Source: Micromonospora cabrerizensis (GTDB taxonomy: Bacteria > Actinomycetota > Actinomycetes > Mycobacteriales > Micromonosporaceae). From it: DNA of 64,000 nt. Both the position numbers and the translations under genes were made by a program. The notes beneath the pieces are model-generated. The model was not told the DNA's origin. It saw only the letters and a program-made list of their open reading frames with translations, and made no database searches. The stretch is from positions 62,001-126,000 of the forward strand of contig NZ_JAKKFI010000053.1 in NCBI RefSeq assembly GCF_022230955.1. The letters are read 5' to 3'. Each line of letters starts with the position of its first letter. Positions within the stretch are counted from its first letter, which is position 1. Below are positions 46,349 through 54,285 of the stretch, in pieces.

Positions 46349-47002
46349 TCCGAGGGGCCTCCTCTTTCTAACCAGGTTCCGTCGTGGGTTTCACGCACGT
46401 TTTGGGGGTGACACCGCCCGACCACCCCGGGGCGCGGGTCGCCGGGACCACAGGGAAGTTGGGGACACCCCTGATGTTCCGATCCGCCGGGCTCCCCCGC
46501 CAACGAGGCGCGACACGACGCAGGAGGCACAGCCACGAACCGCCGCGAGCGGCGAGGACGTGGTCGTTGGCCGTACGGAGTGCCACACACCGATGGTGAG
46601 GTGCTGCCACTGTGACACCAACTGGCCTCTTCCGTGAAGGTGCCGTTATCAAGCCGTTAGTTGCCCGCCACGTTGCCGATACTTGAAAAATGATCATAAA
46701 ACGGTCGGCACGGGCGGCACTGAGCAGGAAATACGTTGCGTCGCTCGTAAACCTGGCTCCGGCCGGTGCGCACACGTCGGGCTCATGTCTGCCCGATGGG
46801 ACGTCCGTCACCATCCGTTTTTCGACCCGTCCGGATGAGGCCGACTACGGCTGCACGGGCACGATCACCCAACTGGGTGGACGAGGGCGCAAAGATCGTT
46901 TGTCTGATCCTCGGCCAGGGCGAGGCGGTATCACCGGGCAACCTGGTGTCACGCGGCGACGTGATGTCACACGGCGACGTGGTGTCACACGCCGACGTGG
47001 TG
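46349..47002. other. Long intergenic region upstream of importer 2
   Basis: 654 bases, the longest gap in the window, between the importer 2 start and the response-regulator stop. It includes an AT-rich segment (about 46645-46740, with ACTTGAAAAATGATCATAAA) and 18-bp tandem repeats at the right. Several open frames cross it but none has a ribosome-binding site or protein-like composition. It probably carries the importer 2 promoter and a long leader. Confidence 0.5.
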
Positions 47003-47010
47003 TCACACGA
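46928..47010 (-). repeat. 18-bp tandem repeat at the response-regulator stop
   Basis: Four units of 18 bases plus a partial fifth (plus-strand unit GTGTCACACGGCGACGTG with 1-7 differences). On the minus strand each contains GTGACA or a close variant; the last coding unit provides the gene's TGA stop and further TGA codons recur every 18 bases in the same frame. Confidence 0.8.
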
Positions 47011-47695
47011 GCCGGCGGTCCGCCGCCCAACGGGAGAGTTCGTAGCGGTTGGACATCTGGAGCTTGCGCAGCACGTTGGACACGTGCGTCTCCACCGTCT
47101 TGATGGAGATGAACAGCTCCTTGGCGATCTCCTTGTACGCGTACCCCCGGGCCAGCAGCCGCAACACCTCCCGCTCACGGTTGGTGAGCTGGTCCAGCTC
47201 GGGGTCGGCCACCGGGGCGTCCGGTCGGGCCGCGAAGGCGTCCAGCACGAAGCCGGCCAGCCGAGGGCTGAAGACCGCGTCCCCGTCCGCCACCCGGCGG
47301 ATCGCCGCGGCCAGCTCGTCCGGGGAGATGGTCTTGGTGACATACCCCCGGGCACCGGCGCGGATCAGCCCGATCACGTCCTCCGCCGCGTCGGAGACGC
47401 TCAACGCGAGGAACTTGACCTGCGGGTGGGTACGGCGCATCGCCTCCAGCACCGCACGTCCGCCGCCGTCGGGCATGTGCACGTCGAGCAGCACCACGTC
47501 CGGTCCGACGGCGGCGATCCGCGTGATGGCCTCGGCCACCGTGCTCGCCTCGCCCACCACCTCGACGTGGGCGCCCAGCTCCGCACGCACCCCGGCCCGG
47601 AACATGGCGTGGTCGTCCACCAGGAACACCCGCAGCCGCTCGGGGCGGGCCTCCGCCGGGTCGAGGTGCTCGGTCGACTGCTCGGCCATGGTCAT
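47003..47695 (-). CDS. NarL/LuxR-family response regulator (LiaR-like)
   Basis: 230 residues. Receiver domain with acidic pair in FLVDDHAMFRAG, phosphoacceptor Asp in VVLLDVHMPDGGG (about residue 74) and Lys in YVTKTISPDE; C-terminal LuxR-type helix-turn-helix LTNREREVLRLLARGYAYKEIAKELFISIKTVETHVSN. Its ATG overlaps the kinase stop (ATGA), so the two are a cognate pair. The kinase's PspC domain and the divergent PspC/LiaF-like gene suggest control of envelope-stress genes. A second ATG two codons in is an alternative start. Confidence 0.94.
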   Translation of the reverse strand: MTMAEQSTEHLDPAEARPERLRVFLVDDHAMFRAGVRAELGAHVEVVGEASTVAEAITRIAAVGPDVVLLDVHMPDGGGRAVLEAMRRTHPQVKFLALSVSDAAEDVIGLIRAGARGYVTKTISPDELAAAIRRVADGDAVFSPRLAGFVLDAFAARPDAPVADPELDQLTNREREVLRLLARGYAYKEIAKELFISIKTVETHVSNVLRKLQMSNRYELSRWAADRRLV

Positions 47696-48930
47696 CTGTT
47701 CCTCTCCGCTGCGGACGAGTCCCGGGAGATCGGCAGGATCAGCCGGACCTCGGTCCCCTCCCCCGGGCCGGACCGGATTTCGGCCCGTCCGCCGTGCCGC
47801 TTCATCCGCCCGATGATCGAGCCGCGTACGCCGTGCCGGTGGTCCTCCACGGTATCCGGATCGAAGCCCTTGCCCCGGTCCCGGATGAAGACGCTGACCT
47901 GATCGGGCTCCACCTCCGCGTAGAGCGACACGGTCTGCACGCCAGCGTGCCGGGCCGCGTTCACCAGCGCCTCCCGCGCTGCCGCGACCAGCGCCCCGAC
48001 CTTCTCGTCGGTTTCCCGGTCGCCAACCACCACCGCTTCGACGGTGATCGCGAAGGTGTCCTCGACCTCGGCGGCAGCCTGCTCCAGTGCGGCGGCGAAG
48101 CGCTCACTGGGCGACGCGGTGGGCTTGTAGAGCCAGTTGCGCAGGGAACGCTCCTGCCCCCGGGCCAGCCGCTGCACCGTCTTGACGTCGCCGGCGTTGC
48201 GCTGGATCAGCGCCAACGTGTGCAGCACCTGGTCGTGCACCATGGCGGCCAACTCGGCCCGCTCCTGCTCGCGGATGCGCCCCTCGCGCTCCGAGCGGAG
48301 CTGGCTGTACGTCCGCCAGAGCACCGGTGCGGCGACCACGCCGACGCCGGCGAGACCGACCAGCGCGAAGATCACGCCATTGATCACCGCGTCGAAGTTC
48401 TGTGCCGGCGAGTAGACGGCCGCGACGCCGATGATGCCGACCGCGACCAGCACTCCCCCGCCGATGAAGCGGAGCACGAAGGCCCGCCGGTCGCTCTCCT
48501 CGACGACCGCGCCGAGCCACGGCACCGGCATCGTGTCGCCCCACTGCCGCCGCCGCTCGGGCGCCGACTGGTGCCAGATGACCCCGGCGCCGACCGCGAT
48601 GATGGCCACCAGCCAGCCGGCGGTGCCGGCCGCGCCGACCGAGTCGAAGACCATCACCTGGATCAACAGGACACCGAGCCCGATCCCCACGAACGGCAGG
48701 AGCTGGGCCACGTCGCGCCGGGGCGGCACCGCGGTGTCACCGGGTCGCAGCGGCACCACCGCCCAGAAGGCCGCGTAGAGCAGCAGGCCGAGCCCACTCA
48801 GCCCGAGCAGCACCATGAACGCGACGCGCACCCGCAGCACCGAGATGCCGAGATGGTCGGCGATACCGGCGGCGACGCCGGCGGCCATCCGGTGCTCGGG
48901 TGCGCGGTAGAGGCGCGGAGGCGAGGTCAT
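47692..48930 (-). CDS. PspC-domain sensor histidine kinase (LiaS-like)
   Basis: 412 residues: an N-terminal PspC domain (LYRAPEHRMAAGVAAGIADHLGI, about 5-65), four further membrane helices (to about residue 210), a HisKA_3-type dimerisation region with the phosphoacceptor His in AAMVHDQVLHTLALIQ, and an ATPase domain (N box AREALVNAARHAG, G box IRDRGKGFDPD). Such PspC-kinases in actinobacteria are paired with LuxR-type regulators and sense membrane or wall stress. The upstream open frame is longer but the ATG at MTSPPRLYR gives the family start. Divergent from the PspC/LiaF-like gene. Confidence 0.92.
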   Translation of the reverse strand: MTSPPRLYRAPEHRMAAGVAAGIADHLGISVLRVRVAFMVLLGLSGLGLLLYAAFWAVVPLRPGDTAVPPRRDVAQLLPFVGIGLGVLLIQVMVFDSVGAAGTAGWLVAIIAVGAGVIWHQSAPERRRQWGDTMPVPWLGAVVEESDRRAFVLRFIGGGVLVAVGIIGVAAVYSPAQNFDAVINGVIFALVGLAGVGVVAAPVLWRTYSQLRSEREGRIREQERAELAAMVHDQVLHTLALIQRNAGDVKTVQRLARGQERSLRNWLYKPTASPSERFAAALEQAAAEVEDTFAITVEAVVVGDRETDEKVGALVAAAREALVNAARHAGVQTVSLYAEVEPDQVSVFIRDRGKGFDPDTVEDHRHGVRGSIIGRMKRHGGRAEIRSGPGEGTEVRLILPISRDSSAAERNR

Positions 48931-49112
48931 GGTGCTGATCGGAGGCTCCCTGGTCGCGGTGGCGGGATGGTCGAGGTCGGTGATTCGATCGTCACACGCT
49001 GCGGCCTCCACGACCACGGGGACGCCCCCGACATTCCGGCCGCCGGATCTCAGGGTGGGGTCAGGGTCGGGTCCTGAGGTCGAACGGGTGCACCGGGCAG
49101 CAGGATCGAAGC

Positions 49113-50897
49113 ATGACCGAGGAAGCTGTCCCGCCACCCCGTCCCGGGTCGGCACAACCGGGAGGCACGTCGCCGCCCCCGCCGCCCGGCGGATGGACCG
49201 AACCCGGCACGTCCGGTCCGCACCCCGGCGCCGCACCGACCGATCCGTACGGCGGCTACGGGCCGCCCACCGGGCCGGGCCCCAGCTTCGCGGCCGGCAC
49301 CGGTTACGGAGCCGGCGGGGCCGCGGGCACACCACCCGGGCAGGGTGGCGGCCCCGGTCCGTCCGCGCCGCCACCGCTGGGCGGCACCGGCTTCACCTCG
49401 CGGTACGGGCTGGTCCGGCCGCGCGAGGGACGGTATCTGGCCGGCGTCTGCGCGGCGATCGGACGAGCCACCAACACCGACCCGGTGCTGTGGCGGGTGC
49501 TGCTCGCGGTGCTCGGGTTCTTCGGGGGCATCGGCATCCTGGTGTACGTCGCCGCCTGGCTGATCATTCCGAACGAGGGCGACACCGCGTCCCCCATCGA
49601 GTCGATGCTCGGGCGCGGCCGTTCCAGCATGTCGCCGGTGACGGTGATCGTCCTGGGCATCCTGGTCGCGGCCAGCTTCGGCTACATCGTCACCGACGCC
49701 TTCCGGGCGGTGCTGCTCGGCGCGGCCATCCTGGTCGCCGGCGCGCTGCTGCTCAACCGGGACAGCCGCAACCCGCAGCCCGGTGCCCCGGGCGCGCCGG
49801 TGCCGACCGGCCCGCCACCCGGGCCGGTCCCACCGGTGGCCTGGCCAGCGCCGTCGTACGGCGTCGCGCCGTCGACCGGACCGCTCACCACGACACCGGG
49901 GGCCAGCGGCGATCCCGCGTACGTCACCGCGACGACGGGGGGAACACCCACCATGGCGTACGACGTGCAGCCGACCGCCGGTCCGCAGCTCTCCGCCCCC
50001 ACGCAGCCGGTGTCCGGGGCCGGTCCCGGGTTCGGGCAACCGACCGGCACGACGGCTGTCCAGGCCGACTGGCCGACACCTTCCACCGGCTGGCCGAGCA
50101 CCACCACCCCCAGCGCGGGCTGGCCCTCGGCGCCCGTGACCGGCGCACCCGCTGCCCCGTCCGGCTATCCGACCGCCCCGCCACCGTCCGGGTACCGGCC
50201 TCCGTTCGCGCCGCACGGCCCGTACGCCTCGCCGAGCCCGGCCGCGACCCCTCCGCCCAAGCCACCGAAGCCACCGAAGCGCCCCAAGGAGCGTTCGCCG
50301 CTCGGCGCGGTGACGTTCTCGCTGATCTTCCTGGTCCTCGGTGTGGTCGCCCTGCTCGACCTGCTGGACGTCTTCGCCATCAGCGCCTCGTCGTACTTCG
50401 CGGCCGCGTTGGCCACGATCGCGCTGGGGCTGCTGGTCGGCACGTGGTTCGGCCGGGCCCGCTGGCTCATCGCGCTGGGCCTGGTGACCGCCGCGGCGCT
50501 GGGCACGGCGACGGTCGCCGAGTCCTACGACCGGATCCGGGGGGTCGACGGTGCGGTGACCTGGGCACCCACCGACTATCGAGACCTCGCCGACCGGTAC
50601 GAGAACAGCTTCGGTGACGCCGTGCTCGACCTGCGCGGTATCGACTTCGCTAAACGGGACAGCCAGGTCACCGTCGCCATCAACTTCGGCCAGGCGACCG
50701 TCGTCGTACCGCCGAACGTGGACGTCACCACGGTGGCCGACGTCAACGCCGGCGACGCCAACATCTTCGGCAACCGGTCCGGTGGGTTGGACGGTCGCCT
50801 GCGGGAGACCACCGATGTCGGCGCGGACGGGCCCGGCGGCGGGACCCTGCGCCTCTACGTCCATGTCAATGCCGGCAACCTGGAGGTGACCCGGTGA
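49113..50897 (+). CDS. PspC / LiaF-like multidomain membrane protein
   Basis: 594 residues in modules: Pro/Gly-rich tail (1-95), a PspC domain with its helix (YGLVRPREGRYLAGVCAAIGR to VAAWLIIPNEG, about 97-160), two further helices, a long Pro/Thr/Ala-rich linker (about 220-395), three helices (about 400-475) and a C-terminal LiaF-type beta domain (VTVAINFGQATVVVPPNVDV, about 530-594). LiaF in Firmicutes inhibits the LiaS kinase; the divergent PspC-kinase/regulator pair makes the same role plausible. Codes for the first gene of a two-gene operon (GTGA overlap with the next). Confidence 0.88.
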   Translation: MTEEAVPPPRPGSAQPGGTSPPPPPGGWTEPGTSGPHPGAAPTDPYGGYGPPTGPGPSFAAGTGYGAGGAAGTPPGQGGGPGPSAPPPLGGTGFTSRYGLVRPREGRYLAGVCAAIGRATNTDPVLWRVLLAVLGFFGGIGILVYVAAWLIIPNEGDTASPIESMLGRGRSSMSPVTVIVLGILVAASFGYIVTDAFRAVLLGAAILVAGALLLNRDSRNPQPGAPGAPVPTGPPPGPVPPVAWPAPSYGVAPSTGPLTTTPGASGDPAYVTATTGGTPTMAYDVQPTAGPQLSAPTQPVSGAGPGFGQPTGTTAVQADWPTPSTGWPSTTTPSAGWPSAPVTGAPAAPSGYPTAPPPSGYRPPFAPHGPYASPSPAATPPPKPPKPPKRPKERSPLGAVTFSLIFLVLGVVALLDLLDVFAISASSYFAAALATIALGLLVGTWFGRARWLIALGLVTAAALGTATVAESYDRIRGVDGAVTWAPTDYRDLADRYENSFGDAVLDLRGIDFAKRDSQVTVAINFGQATVVVPPNVDVTTVADVNAGDANIFGNRSGGLDGRLRETTDVGADGPGGGTLRLYVHVNAGNLEVTR

Positions 50898-51499
50898 AAG
50901 CTCACCGCACTGATCTGGTGTCCTTCGCCTTCGGGCTCGTGTTTCTGGCGCTGTCCGGCTGGTGGCTGCTCGCCCAACTGCTCGGGCTCGCGCTCCCCGC
51001 GGTCGGCTGGTTCCTGGCCAGCGCACTCATCCTGATCGGGGTCTTCGGGCTGGTCGGCGCGCTGCGCTCGGGTCGGTCCCCGCAGCCGGAGGCGACCCCC
51101 GAGGCCGCTGCCACCGAGGCCACCCCTGTCTCCGGCGCGAACGCACCCGTCTCCGGTGCCGCCGCACCGACCTCCGGTGCCGCCGTACCGACCTCCGGCG
51201 CCCCACTTCCAGTCTGGGAGGCCGAACGGTCCACCTGGGACGCTTCCCCCTCGGGTCCGACACCGGAGGCCCCGACCACCGAGGTGATCCACCCGGCCTG
51301 GCTGGCTCATCCGCCCTCCGAGCCGCAGACCTCACCGGTCCCTGGTCAGCCCGACGACCGCAACGACGAGCCGACCCTCGGGATCGGCACCCGACCCGCC
51401 CCGACAGAGGGGGACGAGGCGACCCGCTCCGACCACCCCGTCGAGGTCGCCGACGACCAGTCGGACGACGAGCGGAAGGGCCAGCGCGGGCAGGCCTGA
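50894..51499 (+). CDS. Small two-helix membrane protein with repetitive tail
   Basis: 201 residues: two hydrophobic helices at the N-terminus (LVSFAFGLVFLALSGWWLLA and AVGWFLASALILIGVFGLVG) and a long hydrophilic tail rich in Pro, Ala, Thr, Asp and Glu. The tail has four 7-residue repeats of the form (V/T)SGAxxP encoded by 21-bp tandem units. Translationally coupled to the PspC/LiaF-like gene, so probably part of the same envelope-stress unit. No enzymatic motif; function unknown. Confidence 0.8.
   Translation: MKAHRTDLVSFAFGLVFLALSGWWLLAQLLGLALPAVGWFLASALILIGVFGLVGALRSGRSPQPEATPEAAATEATPVSGANAPVSGAAAPTSGAAVPTSGAPLPVWEAERSTWDASPSGPTPEAPTTEVIHPAWLAHPPSEPQTSPVPGQPDDRNDEPTLGIGTRPAPTEGDEATRSDHPVEVADDQSDDERKGQRGQA
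51128..51211 (+). repeat. 21-bp tandem repeat in coding sequence
   Basis: Four units encoding VSGANAP, VSGAAAP, TSGAAVP and TSGAPLP in the tail of the small membrane protein; length variation between strains would be in frame. Confidence 0.8.
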
Positions 51500-51566
51500 C
51501 CGCAGGCGCCTGCCGGCGTCGGCCTACTCCACCGCCACGGCGGTGCGGTTGGCGCGAACGGACGCA

Positions 51567-51572
51567 TATGCT
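51567..51572 (+). promoter_or_regulatory. Possible -10 box of psd
   Basis: TATGCT (TANNNT) lies 94 bases before the psd ATG. A TTGGCG 12 bases upstream is too close to be its -35, so the assignment is weak. Confidence 0.3.
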
Positions 51573-51666
51573 GGCCGGTGGAGATCTCGCCTCCGCCGGC
51601 CGGCCCGTCCCGCCATGGCGGTCCCGCCGCGATTCCCGTCTCTACCCCGTCAGGAGCCCGCCCGAC

Positions 51667-52920
51667 ATGACCCAGTCCCCCGCCGTGCGTACCACCGGCC
51701 GGTCCGGTCCGGTCCGCATCGGCGAGCGAGCCGCCCGTACGCTCGTCACCGAGCTGGCCCGGATCAACGATCCCAAGGCCGCCCTGCTGGTCGGGGCGAG
51801 GCCGGAGTCCGCGGTGCTGGCCGCGGCGATCGACGCGCTGCTCCCCGGTGACCGGCTCACCGTGGTGCCCGCCGAGCCGTTCGGCGCTGCCGCGCTCCGC
51901 GAGCACATCACCGCCCAGGGTCGCTGGGTCGCCGACCGGGTCAGCGTCGTCGACTCGCTGGCCGAGGCCGAGGCCGCCGGGGTCGTCATCGCCGGCGAGG
52001 TGTTCGCCGGCACCGCCGAGGAGGCCCGCAGCGGCATCGAGGGCCTGGCCAAATACCTCTCCGACGGCGCGGTGCTGAGCGTGGCCACCGTCGCCACGCC
52101 GGGCCGCACCACCGGCGCGGCCACCGAGCTGGCTCGACAGGACGCCCTCTACGGCGTCGGCGCCGACCTGGTGCTGCGCAACTCGCCACCGGTCCGGGTC
52201 TACCGGCTGCGGTTCACGCCGGCCAGCCCGGCCACGGCCGACAGGTTGGCCCCCGCGCACCGTCCGTCGAGCGTGCCGCTGACCCGCGGAATGCACATCG
52301 ACTCCAACGGCGTGGCCGCGGCGGGCATCGCGCTGGGCCTCGCGGCGCTGGCCCGGGTGACGCGTCCGTCGTCCAAGCTCTGGCTGCTGCCGGCGCTGGC
52401 CGCCGGGCCGGTCGCCGCGTTCTTCCGCGACCCCGAGCGGGACGTGCCGGAGGACCCGAGCGCCGTGGTCGCCAGCGCGGACGGCAAGGTCCTCTCGGTG
52501 CAGCGACTGCACGACGAGCGCTTCGGCGACGGCGAGTGGCTCCGGGTCGCGGTCTTCCTGTCGGTGCTGGACGTGCACGTCAACCGGTCCCCGGTCGCCG
52601 GCAAGGTGGTGGACTACTTCGTCGCCGACGGCGGCTTCGTCAACGCGATGAAGCCGGACGCCGAGCACAACGTGGCGGCGTACACCGTGTTGGACACCGC
52701 TCGCGGCACTGTGGTGGTCGCGCAGCGCACCGGGCTGATCGCCCGCCGGATCGTCCAGCGCGCGCCCATCGGCGCGCTGCTGGCCAGGGGCGAGCGCTTC
52801 GGGCTGATCCGGTTCGGTTCCCGGACCGACGTCTACCTGCCGGCCGATGCCGCGGATCCTCTGGTCGGGCCGGGCGACAAGGTGATCGGCGGTTCGACGG
52901 TCATCGCCCGCTGGCGCTGA
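51667..52920 (+). CDS. psd: Phosphatidylserine decarboxylase with extra N-terminal domain
   Basis: 417 residues. The C-terminal half (about 209-417) is a complete proenzyme of usual length: hydrophobic segment, FFRDPERDVPEDP, VFLSVLDVHVNRSP, and the self-cleavage motif GGST close to the C-terminus, which yields the pyruvoyl alpha chain. It makes phosphatidylethanolamine from phosphatidylserine. The first 208 residues are additional and look like a degenerate Rossmann/class I methyltransferase-type fold (AALLVGARPESAVLAAAIDALLPGDRLTVV, then VSVVDSLAEAEAAGVVIAGEVF). The frame is continuous, AGGAG precedes the ATG, and no internal ribosome-binding site is evident at the PSD boundary. pssA converges from the right. 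Confidence 0.92.
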   Translation: MTQSPAVRTTGRSGPVRIGERAARTLVTELARINDPKAALLVGARPESAVLAAAIDALLPGDRLTVVPAEPFGAAALREHITAQGRWVADRVSVVDSLAEAEAAGVVIAGEVFAGTAEEARSGIEGLAKYLSDGAVLSVATVATPGRTTGAATELARQDALYGVGADLVLRNSPPVRVYRLRFTPASPATADRLAPAHRPSSVPLTRGMHIDSNGVAAAGIALGLAALARVTRPSSKLWLLPALAAGPVAAFFRDPERDVPEDPSAVVASADGKVLSVQRLHDERFGDGEWLRVAVFLSVLDVHVNRSPVAGKVVDYFVADGGFVNAMKPDAEHNVAAYTVLDTARGTVVVAQRTGLIARRIVQRAPIGALLARGERFGLIRFGSRTDVYLPADAADPLVGPGDKVIGGSTVIARWR

Positions 52921-52932
52921 CCCGCGAACGTC

Positions 52933-52965
52933 GAAAGGGGCGCCGCTGACAGCGGCGCCCCTTTC
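52933..52965. terminator. Bidirectional terminator between psd and pssA
   Basis: Perfect 15-pair stem GAAAGGGGCGCCGCT and complement with loop GAC; a short T tract is inside the plus-strand 3' arm and an A tract in the 5' arm serves the minus strand. Confidence 0.85.
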
Positions 52966-53000
52966 TCGTTGCTGCGATCAGGTTGTGCGACGTGCTCTGC

Positions 53001-54014
53001 TCAGGCGGTGCGACGCTGCCGCAGCCAGAGCACCGGCCCGCTGACCAGGTAGCCCACCACGATCAGGGCGAACGTGATCCGGATGTCGACCAGTGCGCCG
53101 ATCACCGGAGCCAGCCAGAGCCACGGGGGCAGCTTCACCAGGCGGGCGAGTTTGGCGTACGGGAAGCTCGACACCATCGCGAAGGCCAGCAGCGCCACCC
53201 CGGCGACCAGCACGGCCCCGGGCACCGGCAGGCCGATCGCCACGGTCAGGGCGAGCACCGCCGCCGCCATCGTGGTCGGCACGCCGCAGAAGAAGCGGCC
53301 GTCCTTCGGCGAGACGTTGAAGCGAGCCAGTCGAATCGCGGCGCAGGCCGCGACCAGGGCGCACGCCACCGCCGCCGCGGCCGTGGAGACGGAGCCGGCG
53401 AGCGAGGCGTAGACCACGACCGGCGCGGCGAGACCGAACGAGCACATGTCGGCCAGCGAGTCCATCTGCGCGCCGAACGGGCTGGCCACACCGAGCCGGC
53501 GGGCCAGTGCGCCGTCCAGACCATCGAAGGCGACGCAGGCGATCAGGCAGAGCGCGGCGATGCGCACCTCGCCCTGCATGGCCAGGAAGATGGCCAGCAT
53601 CCCGAGCATCAGGCTGGCCAGCGTGCAGGCGTTGACCAGGCCGAACTTCATCCGACGAGCGATGGTGCGCTCGCCGGGTAGCAGCGGGATCGTGCCGGCG
53701 GACGCCTCGTCGGCGTACGCCATCGGCGGCATCGCCGGGCTGACCGGCATCACCGCCTCGATCTCCGCCCGGCCGACGTTGACAGCCGGCCGGCTGAGCC
53801 GGTCCAGGCCGTAGCGACGGCGCTGCCGGTCGGCGTACCGGTGCTCGGTGGGAGCCAGGTCGGTCGGGTGCAGGTCGCCGTCACGGCGACCGACCCGGAC
53901 CAACAGCACCTGGCGGGCGAACGTGCTGCTGCGGCGCAACCTGCCCGCCCAGCGACGCCCTGCGGGGCGCGGACTGTCAGTAGTACGACGCCGGCGCCAT
54001 GGGGCTCTCGGCAC
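53001..54014 (-). CDS. pssA: CDP-diacylglycerol--serine O-phosphatidyltransferase
   Basis: 337 residues. A basic N-terminal region of about 110 residues precedes a membrane enzyme with about seven helices. The CDP-alcohol phosphatidyltransferase signature FDGLDGALARRLGVASPFGAQMDSLAD (here split as FDGLDGALARR and GAQMDSLAD) has all metal-binding Asp residues. It produces phosphatidylserine, the substrate of Psd encoded opposite. The GTG start is fixed by GGAGGA four bases upstream; a later ATG (MPVSPAMPP) would give a protein closer to the usual length and is possible. Usually pssA and psd are co-directional in actinobacteria; here they converge. Confidence 0.9.
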   Translation of the reverse strand: MPRAPWRRRRTTDSPRPAGRRWAGRLRRSSTFARQVLLVRVGRRDGDLHPTDLAPTEHRYADRQRRRYGLDRLSRPAVNVGRAEIEAVMPVSPAMPPMAYADEASAGTIPLLPGERTIARRMKFGLVNACTLASLMLGMLAIFLAMQGEVRIAALCLIACVAFDGLDGALARRLGVASPFGAQMDSLADMCSFGLAAPVVVYASLAGSVSTAAAAVACALVAACAAIRLARFNVSPKDGRFFCGVPTTMAAAVLALTVAIGLPVPGAVLVAGVALLAFAMVSSFPYAKLARLVKLPPWLWLAPVIGALVDIRITFALIVVGYLVSGPVLWLRQRRTA

Positions 54015-54285
54015 GTTTCCTCCATCACCGGATCGGCTGACCGCCGTGGGGGCGGGTGTCCGGCTGTCTCGTGCCGGACCTTGCGTGGCCCGGCAGCCGT
54101 TTTGCGGAGTACACCATCGCATAGGGGAACATGGCTTGGCGATAGCTGCCGGCGGTGCTTATATCTGGCGTAAACCGCTCGAACCGCTCGCTTGTTCCCA
54201 TCCCGGGCCTCATCGCCCGTTTCCTCCATCATTCCCGCCTTTGACTGTACCGGAGGGTCACCATTTCGGCTCACCGAGCGGCGTG

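Noticed and set aside
46690-47103. A 137-codon plus-strand frame in the gap before importer 2
   Set aside because: No ribosome-binding site, runs through the 18-bp repeats and overlaps the response-regulator gene antisense.
54025-54213. A 62-codon minus-strand frame upstream of pssA
   Set aside because: No family resemblance, no clear ribosome-binding site, and it overlaps the likely promoter/leader of pssA.
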